Counted from the first letter of the stretch, positions 23,693-33,447 are shown. The stretch: DNA of 64,000 bases from Arcobacter ellisii (GCF_003544915.1 NZ_CP032097.1:248001-312000), one strand, 5' to 3'. Translations and numbers: made by a program. The notes: generated by a model not told the origin, from the letters alone.

Positions 23693-23745
23693 AAAAGGCT
23701 TTGAATAGAAAGTTTTATACTTTTTATTCAAAGCCTTTTTTTATT
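23693..23745 (+). terminator. Rho-independent terminator after the tRNA cluster
   Basis: A 15-bp perfect stem (23693-23707 with 23725-23739, core AAAAGGCTTTGAATA) is followed by T residues. Confidence 0.8.
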
Positions 23746-23826
23746 TATATATTCTCAATAATACTTTTACTTTTTTAAAAAATAAACATATATTTATATA
23801 ATTGATAATTTATTTTGGACATAAAA

Positions 23827-23857
23827 AAAGCCCTTGTAGATGTACTACAAGGGCTTT
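23827..23857 (-). terminator. Terminator of the oad operon
   Basis: A 13-bp perfect stem (23827-23839 with 23845-23857, AAAGCCCTTGTAG) has a 5-base loop. On the minus strand it is followed by a run of T (complement of the A run at 23823-23829). It lies 22 bases past the oadB stop. Confidence 0.85.
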
Positions 23858-23878
23858 ATATAAGATATTTGGAATAGA

Positions 23879-25204
23879 TTATTTAAATATCGATAAAAGG
23901 ACACCAGCAGCAACTGCTGAACCAATAACACCAGCCACATTAGGACCCATCGCATGCATTAATAAAATGTTCGATTTGTCATAAAGTTGACCTTCTTTAC
24001 TAACAACCCTTGCTGCCATTGGCACAGCAGATACTCCTGCTGCTCCAATTAAAGGATTTATTTGACTATCTTTTGAACTTACTAAATTCATTATTTTAGC
24101 CATTATTACACCCATTGCAGTTCCTGCAGCAAACGCTAAAAGACCTATTGCCATAATTCCTAAAGTCTCTGCTACTAAAAATTGCTCTGATGCTAGTTTT
24201 GAACCAACACCTAATCCTAAAAATATTGTTACAATATTAATTAATGCATTTTGCATTGTATCAGAAAGTCTATCAACAACTCCTGATTCCCTTGCAAAAT
24301 TCCCAAAACATAATGCTCCAATTAATGGTGCAGCATCTGGTAAAATTAATAAAGTTAATGATAATACTACTAATGGGAAAACAATTTTTTCTAACTTAGA
24401 TACTTTTCTAAGTGTAGACATTTTTATTTTTCTCTCATTTTGAGTAGTTAATACTCTCATAATTGGTGGTTGAATTAGTGGTACTAATGCCATATATGAA
24501 TAAGCAGCAACGGCAATAGCTCCAAGTAATTCAGGTGCAAGTTTTGATGCAACGAAAATTGATGTTGGACCATCAGCTCCACCAATGATTGAAATTGCAG
24601 CAGCTTGTTCTAATGTAAAGTTAATCCCTGGAACAAATTGTGCTAATAATACTGCACCAACAAGTGATCCAAAGATTCCAAATTGTGCAGCACCACCAAG
24701 TAATGCAGTTTTTGGATTAGCTAATAATGGACCAAAGTCTGTCATAGCTCCAACACCCATAAAAATTAATAATGGGAAAAACTGATTTGTAATACCCATA
24801 CTATAAATAATTCCTAGCATTCCATCTGGTCCTGCCATATTTGCTATTGGTATATTTGCTAATAATCCACCAAATCCAATAGGAATTAATAGTAATGGTT
24901 CAAACCCTTTTTTAATTGCTAAATAAAATAATAAGAAACAGATGAAAATCATGATGATTCTTCCATACCCTTGAGCAAAGAATGTCATCTCTTTTCCATG
25001 TGAATCTAATACACCAACTTGTGGTTCAAACAAGGCTTTAATACCAGTTGTTGCATAAAACGAATCAACTAGTTCACCCATTGTTTTTGAATGATAAGGC
25101 TGTTTTTCTTCTGTTGGTGTTTCAACAGCAGGTGTTGAAGCAAAACTATTTAGTGCAAAAGCACTAAATAGAAGAAAAATAGCTATTAATATATTTTTTT
25201 TCAT
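23879..25204 (-). CDS. oadB: Na+-translocating oxaloacetate decarboxylase, beta subunit
   Basis: This 441-aa polytopic membrane subunit releases CO2 from carboxybiotin and pumps Na+ outward. The conserved region [17 protein letters not shown] carries the family's essential Asp, and the [15 protein letters not shown] segment and the terminal [18 protein letters not shown] are typical. An N-terminal signal-like segment and a polar linker of about 45 residues precede the first conserved helix, longer than in Klebsiella OadB. It is the last gene of oadG-oadA-oadB, 17 bases after oadA. With OadA and OadG it forms a membrane complex linking oxaloacetate (or a related acid) decarboxylation to the sodium gradient. 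Confidence 0.93.
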   Translation of the reverse strand: MKKNILIAIFLLFSAFALNSFASTPAVETPTEEKQPYHSKTMGELVDSFYATTGIKALFEPQVGVLDSHGKEMTFFAQGYGRIIMIFICFLLFYLAIKKGFEPLLLIPIGFGGLLANIPIANMAGPDGMLGIIYSMGITNQFFPLLIFMGVGAMTDFGPLLANPKTALLGGAAQFGIFGSLVGAVLLAQFVPGINFTLEQAAAISIIGGADGPTSIFVASKLAPELLGAIAVAAYSYMALVPLIQPPIMRVLTTQNERKIKMSTLRKVSKLEKIVFPLVVLSLTLLILPDAAPLIGALCFGNFARESGVVDRLSDTMQNALINIVTIFLGLGVGSKLASEQFLVAETLGIMAIGLLAFAAGTAMGVIMAKIMNLVSSKDSQINPLIGAAGVSAVPMAARVVSKEGQLYDKSNILLMHAMGPNVAGVIGSAVAAGVLLSIFK

Positions 25205-25221
25205 TAATTACCCTCAAATTA

Positions 25222-27036
25222 TTAACCAATAATGGCTAATGTTTGTCCTTCATCAACAGCTTGTGCATTATTTACTAAAATTTTAGTTATAACTCCAGAA
25301 ACTGGTGCAGTTATATCTATTTCCATTTTCATAGCTTCAAGAATCATAATTTGTTGATCTTTTTCAACTCTATCACCTTCTTTTACTAAAATTTTCCATA
25401 CAGCTCCATTTACAGCTGCTGGTACTTCTGTTCCACCATTTGAAGCAGGAGCAGGTGTTGAAGAAGCTACTGAATTAGAACTTGCAACAGGAGTTACTTG
25501 AATATCTGCATTTCCTTCAGCAATTGTTACATTAAATCTTTGTCCATCAACTACAACAGTATAGTTTCCACTAGCATTTGCCATTTTATTCTCTCCTAAT
25601 TTACAATCTTTATCATTATCACAAACAGAATCATTTTTTCTTACATTTAAAGGTGATTCACCTTTTAAGAATGCAATTCCTTTTTCATCACAAGCAGCAG
25701 CAATAAAGATATTTTCTTCTGTTGCTTCAATTCCTTCAATCTCTAATCTTTGTTTCCAAACAGAGATTTTTTTCTTTTCATCTCTATCAGCGATATCCAA
25801 AGGATTTTCTTTTGTAGGTTCAAGTTTTAATTTTTCAGCTGCTAGTTTTACAACTTCTGGATCTGGCTCAACTGGTGTTTTACCAAAGTAACCTAAAACC
25901 ATTTTCCCATAACCAGGAGCAATTTGTTTCCATGGACCAAACATAACATTTGCGTATGCTTGTTGCCAATAAAATTGAGAAACTGGAGTTACAGATGTAC
26001 CATATCCACCTTTTTCAACAACTTCTCTCATAGCTTTAATAACTTCTGGGAATTTATCTAAAGTACCATTATCTCTCATCATTTGAGTATTTGCAGTTAA
26101 TGCACCACCTGGCATTGGAGAGAATGGAATTAAAGGAGAAACTTGAGTAGCTTCTGGTGGGATAAAGTAATCTTTTAAGCAGTTAGCTAAAACATCTTGA
26201 TATTTTAGAATTTTATCAATTTCTAAACCACCTAAATCGTAGTTTTTACCTTTTACAGCATGAAGCATAGTTAAAATATCTGGTTGAGATGTTCCACCAC
26301 TAACAGGAGAGGCAGCTAAATCGATACCATCAGCTCCAGCTTCTAAAGCTGCTAAATAACAAGATACTGAAACACCAGCAGTTTCATGAGTATGAAGTCT
26401 AATATGAGTTTCATTACCCACTAATCTTCTTGCCATTTGGATTGTTTCATAGATTTTTTGAGGAGATGAAGTACCTGATGCATCTTTAAAGCATAAAGAG
26501 TCAAATGGTAATCCACTATCAAGAATATTTCTTAAAGTTTTTTCATAAAAAGGTACATCATGAGCACCAGTACAACCTGGAGGTAAATCCATAAGTGTAA
26601 CAACTACTTCATGGTTAAGACCATATTTTTTAATACATTCAGCACTATATTCAAGGTTTTGAACATCATTTAATGCATCAAAGTTTCTGATTGTTGTTGT
26701 TCCATGTTTTGCAAACATTTTTGCATGTAAGTCGATTAATTCTCTAGAACCAGTATCTAGCATTACTGTGTTGATACCTCTAGCTAAAGTTTGTAAGTTT
26801 GCATCTGGTCCAACGATTTCTCTAAATTTATCCATCATTTCAAATGCGTTTTCTTGTAGATAGAAGAATAAAGATTGGAACCTTGCTCCTCCACCAAACT
26901 CAAAGTGAGTTATACCTGCTTCTTTTGCTGCTTCTACAGCTGGAAAGAAATCTTTCATTAGGACTCTTCCACCAAAGACAGATTGGAATCCATCTCTAAA
27001 TGTGGTGTCCATGATATCTATATATTTTTTAGACAT
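25222..27036 (-). CDS. oadA: Oxaloacetate decarboxylase alpha subunit (biotin carboxyltransferase)
   Basis: This 604-aa protein has an N-terminal carboxyltransferase TIM barrel (MDTTFRDGFQS start; FKDASGT with the active-site Lys; metal-ligand segment RLHTHETAG), a PYC_OADA conserved domain, then an Ala/Ser/Pro-rich linker. A C-terminal biotinyl domain carries EAMKMEID, the biotinylated Lys being near residue 569. It transfers the carboxyl group to biotin for decarboxylation by OadB. The HMR-like first motif differs from the common DTTLRDGHQS (F for L, F for H). A short Cys-containing insert (SVCDNDKDCKLGE) lies before the linker. It is 5 bases downstream of oadG. Confidence 0.93.
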   Translation of the reverse strand: MSKKYIDIMDTTFRDGFQSVFGGRVLMKDFFPAVEAAKEAGITHFEFGGGARFQSLFFYLQENAFEMMDKFREIVGPDANLQTLARGINTVMLDTGSRELIDLHAKMFAKHGTTTIRNFDALNDVQNLEYSAECIKKYGLNHEVVVTLMDLPPGCTGAHDVPFYEKTLRNILDSGLPFDSLCFKDASGTSSPQKIYETIQMARRLVGNETHIRLHTHETAGVSVSCYLAALEAGADGIDLAASPVSGGTSQPDILTMLHAVKGKNYDLGGLEIDKILKYQDVLANCLKDYFIPPEATQVSPLIPFSPMPGGALTANTQMMRDNGTLDKFPEVIKAMREVVEKGGYGTSVTPVSQFYWQQAYANVMFGPWKQIAPGYGKMVLGYFGKTPVEPDPEVVKLAAEKLKLEPTKENPLDIADRDEKKKISVWKQRLEIEGIEATEENIFIAAACDEKGIAFLKGESPLNVRKNDSVCDNDKDCKLGENKMANASGNYTVVVDGQRFNVTIAEGNADIQVTPVASSNSVASSTPAPASNGGTEVPAAVNGAVWKILVKEGDRVEKDQQIMILEAMKMEIDITAPVSGVITKILVNNAQAVDEGQTLAIIG

Positions 27037-27041
27037 ATATT

Positions 27042-27293
27042 TTAACCCTTCAGATTTTTATGATGTTGTACTGCAGCAACTATTGCAGCCATTTTTGCAG
27101 CTTCAGTTTTTGTGTTATTTGTTACTATTGGACTACTATTTACTGGTTTCTTCTCTTCTTGTGGAAAAAACTTTGTTAATATTATCCCTTGTGCTTTTAG
27201 TACAAATATCATTATTGTTAGGAATGCAAATACTACTCCCATCCCTAAAAACATAAACTTTACTGATTCTGCGATTAAGTTTACTTCTTCCAT
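27042..27293 (-). CDS. oadG: Oxaloacetate decarboxylase gamma subunit
   Basis: This 83-aa protein has one N-terminal membrane helix (about residues 9-30, SVKFMFLGMGVVFAFLTIMI), the pattern of OadG. A polar linker and a C-terminal Ala/His segment (AAIVAAVQHHKN) follow. In the family the C-terminus binds OadA and a metal ion. It is first in the oadGAB operon, and the promoter must lie in the 147-base gap to the divergent AraC-type gene. Confidence 0.9.
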   Translation of the reverse strand: MEEVNLIAESVKFMFLGMGVVFAFLTIMIFVLKAQGIILTKFFPQEEKKPVNSSPIVTNNTKTEAAKMAAIVAAVQHHKNLKG

Positions 27294-27428
27294 GTGGAAA
27301 TCCTTTTATTTTGAGTAATCAAATAAATGATTTAAACGGCGTAATTTTAGGGAAATTTAGTAAAATCTTCTTCTTTTTTAGTGTGAAAAAAATTGTTTTA
27401 TAGTGCTTATTTTATAGTTATATTGTGT

Positions 27429-27434
27429 TATAAT
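27429..27434 (+). promoter_or_regulatory. -10 element of the AraC-type gene (possible leaderless transcript)
   Basis: TATAAT at 27429-27434 ends 6 bases before the ATG at 27441. Transcription would start at or next to the start codon. It also argues against the in-frame upstream ATG at 27393. No convincing SD is visible. Confidence 0.55.
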
Positions 27435-27440
27435 CATTTT

Positions 27441-28316
27441 ATGAAAAAAGAAACGTTACAAAAAAGAACAAAAATAGCAAATGACATAATGTACTATATT
27501 TATACTCATATAGAGACAAATATAGATATCGAAGAGTTAAGTATTGATTTAGGTGTGAGTAAATTTCATATGCATAGAATTTTTAAAGAGGCATTTGGAA
27601 AAAACATTTATGAGAGTATAAAATCAATTAGATTACAAAAAGCATCAAATCTACTTTTAACAAACAAATATTCAACAATTTCTAATATTGTAAACCAATG
27701 TGGTTACTCTTCTCAATCATCATTTATAAAAATATTTAAAGAAAGATTTGAAATGAGTCCAAAAGAGTGGAAAAATGGTGGATATAAAGAGTATTCAAAA
27801 AAAATATTACAACAATCTCAAAAGGCAATGCAATCAAAAGCAAATTTTAATGATATGGTTCCAAGTATTGTAAAAATGCCAGCAATTGAAAGTTTTTATA
27901 TACGAAATAAAGGTTATAACGTAAATATAAAAGAGACTTGGCAAAAATTACAAACTTGGGTTTTGACAAATAACATAACTTCATATAGAAGAATTGCACT
28001 TTTTCACGATAATCCAACAATTACACCTTTACATGATTGTCAATATATTGGATGTATTGTTGTTGATGATAAAGAGAGTGTAAAAAGTGATAGATTACCA
28101 AAATTTAAAATTGCAGAAGGTGTTTATGCAAAATTTGATTTAAAAGGTAAAACAGGAGATGTACTTCCCTTTATTCATTGGGTTTATCACGAATGGTTGC
28201 CTAAAAGTGAATATGAAACAACAACAAAACCTTCTTATGCAGTTTATAAAAAACTTGACTTTTTTGATGAAAATAATGAATTTGAATTAAGCTTTTATGT
28301 ATCTATAAACTTTTGA
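27441..28316 (+). CDS. AraC-family regulator with GyrI-like ligand-binding domain
   Basis: In 291 aa, residues 1-110 are the double-HTH AraC domain (IDIEELSIDLGVSKFHMHRI and VNQCGYSSQSSFIKIFKERF, ending MSPKEWKNG). Residues about 135-291 resemble the GyrI/Rob-type small-molecule-binding domain (VKMPAIESFYIRNKGYN, HDCQYIGCIVVDD, FIHWVYHEWLPKS). This is the domain order of Rob/SoxS-like multidrug-binding regulators. An upstream in-frame ATG (27393) would add 16 hydrophobic residues and sit before the -10 element, so 27441 is preferred. It is divergent from the oad operon; its target is unknown. Confidence 0.88.
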   Translation: MKKETLQKRTKIANDIMYYIYTHIETNIDIEELSIDLGVSKFHMHRIFKEAFGKNIYESIKSIRLQKASNLLLTNKYSTISNIVNQCGYSSQSSFIKIFKERFEMSPKEWKNGGYKEYSKKILQQSQKAMQSKANFNDMVPSIVKMPAIESFYIRNKGYNVNIKETWQKLQTWVLTNNITSYRRIALFHDNPTITPLHDCQYIGCIVVDDKESVKSDRLPKFKIAEGVYAKFDLKGKTGDVLPFIHWVYHEWLPKSEYETTTKPSYAVYKKLDFFDENNEFELSFYVSINF

Positions 28317-28369
28317 TTAATAATATTTAACTATAATGGCGCAAATTTTTTTATGAAAAAAGGTCAAAA

Positions 28370-29350
28370 ATGGTTTTATATTTACTAGCAATTCTTGCTG
28401 GATTTGGTATTTTAGTTTGGAGTGCTGATAAATTCGTTGAAGGTGCAGCCTCAACGGCTAAACACCTTGGAATGCCAAGTCTGCTAATTGGTATTTTAAT
28501 TGTTGGATTTGGAACAAGTGCTCCTGAAATGGTTGTCTCTGCAATTGCTGCAATGGAAGGAAATCCAGGTCTTGCTCTTGGAAATGCTATTGGTTCAAAT
28601 ATAGTAAATGTTGCTCTTATTTTAGGAGTTACTGCTCTTATTTCTCCAATAGTTGTAAATTCAAATATTGTAAAAAAAGAGATGCCTTTATTATTAGGAA
28701 TAGTATTAATTTCAGGATATTTATTATTAGATAATACTTTAACATTTATTGAAGGTATTGCATTATTACTTGGTTTTTTTGCTCTTGTTGCATGGTCAAT
28801 AATTTCAGCATTAAAATCAAAAAATGATGCTTTAGAAACAGAAATTGAAGATGAATTAATAGAACATGAAATGAGTTTAAAAGCTGGTATTTTTTGGCTT
28901 GTTTTAGGATTAGTTTTATTAATTGGAAGTTCAAGACTTCTTGTTTGGGGAGCTGTTGGAGTTGCTCATGAGTTTGGAGTGAGTGATTTAATTATTGGAT
29001 TAACAATTGTTGCACTTGGGACTTCTCTTCCTGAACTTGCAGCTTCTGTAATTGCTGCACGTAAAGGTGAACATGATATTGCAATTGGAAATGTTGTAGG
29101 TTCAAATATGTTTAATATTTTAGCTGTAATTGGTATTGCAACAGTTATTGCACCAATGAATAATATTCCACTTGAAGTTTTACAAAGAGATTGGATTGTA
29201 ATGTTAGTTTTAACAATTGCTCTTTTAATAATGGCTTATGGATTTAAAAATAAAGAAGGAAAAATCACAAGATTAGAAGGAACGATTCTTGTAGTTTGTT
29301 ATGTTGCTTATAACACATATTTAGGTCTGAATTTAACTGGTAATTTATAA
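28370..29350 (+). CDS. Calcium/sodium antiporter (CaCA family, YrbG type)
   Basis: This 326-aa inner-membrane protein has about ten helices and the two inverted alpha repeats of the cation/Ca2+ exchanger family. The first is GFGTSAPEMVVS with GNAIGSNIVN, the second ALGTSLPELAAS with GNVVGSNMFN, each containing the ion-binding Glu and Asn. An acidic cytoplasmic loop (ETEIEDELIEHE) separates the halves. It would exchange Na+ or H+ for Ca2+. The length is normal for bacterial members. Confidence 0.93.
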   Translation: MVLYLLAILAGFGILVWSADKFVEGAASTAKHLGMPSLLIGILIVGFGTSAPEMVVSAIAAMEGNPGLALGNAIGSNIVNVALILGVTALISPIVVNSNIVKKEMPLLLGIVLISGYLLLDNTLTFIEGIALLLGFFALVAWSIISALKSKNDALETEIEDELIEHEMSLKAGIFWLVLGLVLLIGSSRLLVWGAVGVAHEFGVSDLIIGLTIVALGTSLPELAASVIAARKGEHDIAIGNVVGSNMFNILAVIGIATVIAPMNNIPLEVLQRDWIVMLVLTIALLIMAYGFKNKEGKITRLEGTILVVCYVAYNTYLGLNLTGNL

Positions 29351-29357
29351 AAATTGA

Positions 29358-30068
29358 TTAGTTTTGCGATAACCATCTTTTTAGAAACTCTTTTCTAGTA
29401 TAGGTTATCGCTCCTAAATCAAACTTATATTGCATATAAGGATGACCTAAATTCCAAAAAGAAAAATTCTCTTTTTCTAAATAAATTGCTAGTAAAACAA
29501 GTTGCAATTTTCCCCAATTGTTATATTTTTTCTCTTTTGAAGAAAATCCTGTTAAAGAAGTATAGGTTGAATTGATTTTATACCCAATTTCCCCAGCAAT
29601 TAGCTCTTTTGTATCTTTATCATAAAGCTCAACACTCATTATTTCAAAATCTATGGTTGGATGAACATAATCAACTAAAGAGAGAATTAATTCTTTATAT
29701 TTATCTTGTAACCAATTTGTTTTATGATATTTTTCCAAATTTTCTAATACTAAATTAAAATCTTTATTGATAGAAAATTCAAAATTATTTTGATTTAGAA
29801 GTTTTTTGATTTTTTTACTTATATGCAAATTTCCAAAATCTAAAATTGCATATTCAAATTGTATTTCAGGAAGTAGATAAAACTTATTTTCAAAAGAGAT
29901 AGAAGTAGTAATAAAACCATAAAAAGCAAGTTTTATATAAAAATCCTTTGAAAAGTCATCACTTAAATAGTAGTTTGACTTTTCATTTGGATAGATGTAA
30001 TTAAATAAAATATTTTTATCTTCAAGTTCTTCTTGACCTATTAAATATAATATCTGTTTTTTAGCCAT
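29358..30068 (-). CDS. Diverged leucyl/phenylalanyl-tRNA-protein transferase-like protein
   Basis: The 236-aa protein follows the Aat family from end to end in a diverged form: an N-terminal lead, FGNLHISKKIKKLLNQNNFE (compare H-I-S-R-S-L-x-K), TNWLQDKYKELI (compare W-I-x-x-x-M-x-x-A-Y), a GEIGYKINSTYTSLTGFSS segment where Aat has GGLYG...GESMFS, and a C-terminal FDLGAITYTRKEFLKRWL matching SLGA...R-x-E-F. Aat adds Leu or Phe to N-terminal Lys/Arg for N-end-rule degradation. Several usual Aat residues are replaced, so the substrate may differ. It overlaps nothing and starts 2 bases past the stop of 30071-30559, so the two are an operon. Confidence 0.6.
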   Translation of the reverse strand: MAKKQILYLIGQEELEDKNILFNYIYPNEKSNYYLSDDFSKDFYIKLAFYGFITTSISFENKFYLLPEIQFEYAILDFGNLHISKKIKKLLNQNNFEFSINKDFNLVLENLEKYHKTNWLQDKYKELILSLVDYVHPTIDFEIMSVELYDKDTKELIAGEIGYKINSTYTSLTGFSSKEKKYNNWGKLQLVLLAIYLEKENFSFWNLGHPYMQYKFDLGAITYTRKEFLKRWLSQN

Positions 30069-30070
30069 TT

Positions 30071-30559
30071 TTATCTATGAAATCCTCTATCATCTCGGTG
30101 GTGTTTATGTCTATCATCTCTATATTTTTCTTTTGCATATTGTTTATCATAATAAGGTCCATAAATTGGTTGACGATGATCTCTAAATTGATGAGTTCTA
30201 TTCCAATCATTGTGTTTATGATAAACATATTTTCGATAATGTGGATGAGATGGTTTAAAATAACCTCTTCTATGTAATCTATCATAATATGTATATCTAT
30301 TATCATATAAAAAGAAAATATTATTATAAAAATAACCTGTTCTGTCAAAATATCCAAAATAGTAGCCATAATTGTCAAAATAACCATGTCTATGGTAATC
30401 AAAACTTCTATATCTATTATCATATCTATGATCATCTGATCTAAATCCAATATCAAGAGTTCCACCATTTGATAAAGGAGTTTGAATTCTAATACCTAAA
30501 TCAGCTGAAAAAAGTGTTGGAGCAATACTCAAAAGTGAGATTAAAATTAACTTTTTCAT
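30071..30559 (-). CDS. Secreted His/Tyr/Arg/Asp-rich protein (162 aa)
   Basis: A clear Sec signal peptide (MKKLILISLLSIAPTLFS-A) is followed by a short beta-strand-like part (LGIRIQTPLSNGGTLDIGF). About 120 residues then dominated by His, Tyr, Arg, Asp and Gly follow (e.g. RYDNRYRSFDYHRHGY, HRDDRGFHR). No family recognised. The composition suggests metal binding or an intrinsically disordered envelope protein. The alternative frame over the same DNA is Ile/Met-rich low complexity and is a shadow. Confidence 0.7.
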   Translation of the reverse strand: MKKLILISLLSIAPTLFSADLGIRIQTPLSNGGTLDIGFRSDDHRYDNRYRSFDYHRHGYFDNYGYYFGYFDRTGYFYNNIFFLYDNRYTYYDRLHRRGYFKPSHPHYRKYVYHKHNDWNRTHQFRDHRQPIYGPYYDKQYAKEKYRDDRHKHHRDDRGFHR

Positions 30560-30672
30560 AATTTATCCTTTAATTATTTGAGAAAGTATAAAACTCAAGT
30601 GTGGATAAATTGTGATTTATAATATTTTACGTTTCCTTTGATTATAATGATTTTTTAATATTAAGGTATTTT

Positions 30673-33447
30673 TTGAACAGTTTAATAACCAATAATCAAA
30701 CAACAAATTTTTATAATCATATCACAAAGTTACTACAAGAGTGTGAAAGTTTTTATTTTAATGTAGCATTTATAAATTTTTCAGGAATACAACTTTTACT
30801 TGATGTTTTTAAAGATTTAGAAGAGAAAAATATAAAAGGTAAAATATTAACTTCAACATATTTAAACTTCACTCAAACAAAAGCTTTGGAAAAAATCAAA
30901 GAGTTTAAAAATATTGAACTAAAAATTTATGATAGCAATATTTCAAATATTGGATTTCATAGTAAATCTTATATATTTGAGTTTAAAGATAACTATAAAA
31001 TAGTGATTGGTTCATCAAATATTACTTCAAGTGCCTTTAAATCAAATATCGAATGGAATGTAAAAACAGTTTCAAAAAAAGATGATAAATTTTTGCTTGA
31101 TGTTTTAAATGAGTTTGAAATTCTTTGGAAAAGTTCATATCAAGTAGATGAAGAGTTTTTAAAAGAGTATGAAGAGTTTTTAAAAACACAAAAAAAAGAG
31201 TTCAAATCTTTTAGTTTAAATCAAATAAAAACAAATTTTATGCAAGAAAAAGCTTTAGAAAAATTAGAAAATCTAAGAAACAAAAGCGAAAATAAAGCTT
31301 TAATAATCGCAGCAACAGGAACTGGAAAAACTTATCTTAGTGCTTTTGATGTAAAAAATTTTAAAGCAAAAACTATTCTTTTTTTAGTTCATAGGGAAAA
31401 TATTTTAATAAAAGCAAAACAAAGTTTTGAAGAGATTTTACCCCACATCAACTCTTTTGGTTTATATACAGGAAATAAAAAAGAACAAAATAAAAACTAT
31501 CTATTTTCAACTATTCAAACTATGAGTTCAAATTTTTTAGAGTTTTCACAAGATTTTTTTGATTATATAATTATTGATGAAGCTCATCATGCCACAAGTC
31601 CAAGTTATAAAAAAATCCTAGATTATTTTAAACCAAAGTTTTTATTGGGACTTACAGCAACCTCAAATCGAATGGATGGAAACTCTATTTATGAAATTTT
31701 TGATGAAAATATTGCACTTGATATAAGACTAAATGATGCACTTGAACATAATTTGATTGTTCCTTTTCACTATTATGGAATAAGTGATATACAAAGTATA
31801 GATTATGAAAATGTGGATTTAACAAAAATTGATTTATTAGCAAAACTTTTAAGTGTGAATAAAAGGGTCGATTTTATTATTGATAAGATGAATTTTTATT
31901 CAAATAGTGGAAATAAAAGAAAAGTTCTAGGTTTTTGTGTTTCAAAAGAACATTGTATATTTATGAGTGAAGAGTTCAATAAAAAAGGAATAAATTCCAT
32001 AACTTTAACAAGTGAAGATTCAATTTCAAAAAGAGAAGATAGTATCAAAAGACTGGAAAACAAAAATGATAGTTTAGAAGTGATTTTTACAGTTGATATT
32101 TTCAATGAAGGTATAGATATCCCATCAATTAATATGGTTTTGTTTTTACGACCAACAAACTCTCCAATAGTTTTCGTTCAACAATTAGGACGTGGTTTGC
32201 GAAAATATAAAAATAAAGAATTTTTAACAGTTCTTGATTTTATAGGAAATCATAAAAAAGCTTATTTGATAGCTCTTGCTTTGGTTGGAAATAAGATGAT
32301 TGATAAAGAAAGCATTAAACTCTCACTACAAAACAATTTTGCAGATTTTAAAAATGCCTTTATTTGTATGGATGAAATTTCAAAAAATAGAATTTTAGAA
32401 CAGATAAACAAAGAGAATTTTAATCAACTAAAATATTTAAAAGAACAATATTTTGAAGTAAAAAATATTTTAGGAAAAGTTCCAACTTTGGTTGATTTTT
32501 TACAGTTTGAAGATGTGATAAATCCTTTAAAATTTATAGATGAAAGTAAATCTTACATTGAATTTTTAGCAAAAGTTGAAGAAAACAAAAAAGTAAAAGA
32601 GTTGATTTTAGATGAAAATTTTATAAAAGCTATAAGATTTATAGAAAATGAGTTACCAATAAAAAGAGTTTATGAGTTTGTAATTTTAAAATATCTTTTA
32701 AATAATGATTTTTGTGATGAAAATATAGCTTTTAAGATTTTAAATAAGTATTTGAATAGAGTTGATAAAGAGACGATAATGCATAGTTTTTTATATTTAA
32801 GACAAGATTTTTTAGATTCAGCTCAAAAAAATAGATATTTAAAACTTTTAGAGTTTGATGGAAAAGTTGCAAAAAAAACAAAAGAGTTTGAAGAGCTTTT
32901 GAAAAATGAAAACTATAAAAAGATTTTTCTAAATAGTTTGAATTTTGGAATTTATAATTATGAAGAGGAGTTTAGTTCAATTGATTTTGGAAAACCATTT
33001 TTAAAACTTTATTCTAAATACAATATGTTAAATATTGCAAAACTTTGTAATTTCCCAAAAATTCACAGTTCATTTAGGGGAAGTGGATTTCTAAAATATG
33101 AAAATGATTTCTTTTTATTTATAAATTTAGAAAAAGAAAATTTTTCAAAATCAGCAAACTATCATAATGCCTTTTTATCAAAAGATACTTTTACTTATCA
33201 AAGTAAACCAAGTCATAGTCAAAATAGTGGTGATGGACAAAGGTTGTGTGAAAACAAAAAATTTGAAGTTAAACTTCATATTTTTGTGCGAAAATATGTT
33301 CAAGTTGATAAAAAAACGCAAGATTTTATCTATCTTGGAGTTGCAAATACCCTAAAATATTGGGATAATAAACCAATAAGTTTAGAACTAAAACTTGAAA
33401 ATCCTTTGAGTGATAAACTTTTTGAAGAGTTTACAAAAATTATTTAA
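30673..33447 (+). CDS. SF2 helicase with N-terminal PLD domain and C-terminal DUF3427-like region (924 aa)
   Basis: Residues 1-170 are a phospholipase-D-like nuclease fold with one HKD-type motif (H96-S-K98, then IVIGSSNIT). Residues about 195-560 form an SF2 helicase: Walker A ATGTGKTYL, DEAH box IIDEAHHAT, motif III LTATSNRMDG, motif VI QQLGRGLRK. The C-terminal 350 residues match the DUF3427 layout (SFRGSGFLK, then LHIFVRKYVQ). This architecture is known from restriction-like and DNA-repair contexts, with no settled function. The start is TTG at 30673 with AAGG 6-7 bases upstream; no ATG is available nearby. Confidence 0.88.
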   Translation: MNSLITNNQTTNFYNHITKLLQECESFYFNVAFINFSGIQLLLDVFKDLEEKNIKGKILTSTYLNFTQTKALEKIKEFKNIELKIYDSNISNIGFHSKSYIFEFKDNYKIVIGSSNITSSAFKSNIEWNVKTVSKKDDKFLLDVLNEFEILWKSSYQVDEEFLKEYEEFLKTQKKEFKSFSLNQIKTNFMQEKALEKLENLRNKSENKALIIAATGTGKTYLSAFDVKNFKAKTILFLVHRENILIKAKQSFEEILPHINSFGLYTGNKKEQNKNYLFSTIQTMSSNFLEFSQDFFDYIIIDEAHHATSPSYKKILDYFKPKFLLGLTATSNRMDGNSIYEIFDENIALDIRLNDALEHNLIVPFHYYGISDIQSIDYENVDLTKIDLLAKLLSVNKRVDFIIDKMNFYSNSGNKRKVLGFCVSKEHCIFMSEEFNKKGINSITLTSEDSISKREDSIKRLENKNDSLEVIFTVDIFNEGIDIPSINMVLFLRPTNSPIVFVQQLGRGLRKYKNKEFLTVLDFIGNHKKAYLIALALVGNKMIDKESIKLSLQNNFADFKNAFICMDEISKNRILEQINKENFNQLKYLKEQYFEVKNILGKVPTLVDFLQFEDVINPLKFIDESKSYIEFLAKVEENKKVKELILDENFIKAIRFIENELPIKRVYEFVILKYLLNNDFCDENIAFKILNKYLNRVDKETIMHSFLYLRQDFLDSAQKNRYLKLLEFDGKVAKKTKEFEELLKNENYKKIFLNSLNFGIYNYEEEFSSIDFGKPFLKLYSKYNMLNIAKLCNFPKIHSSFRGSGFLKYENDFFLFINLEKENFSKSANYHNAFLSKDTFTYQSKPSHSQNSGDGQRLCENKKFEVKLHIFVRKYVQVDKKTQDFIYLGVANTLKYWDNKPISLELKLENPLSDKLFEEFTKII

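Noticed and set aside
23802-23984. 60-aa forward frame near the oadB terminator
   Set aside because: It runs through the terminator hairpin and antisense to the conserved oadB C-terminus.
27002-27318. Forward-strand frames over oadG/oadA starts
   Set aside because: They are antisense to the well-conserved oadA and oadG genes and have no family features.
30061-30468. 135-aa Ile/Met/Asp-rich reverse-strand frame
   Set aside because: It overlaps the signal-peptide protein 30071-30559 in another frame. Its composition is a low-complexity reflection of the His/Tyr-rich gene.
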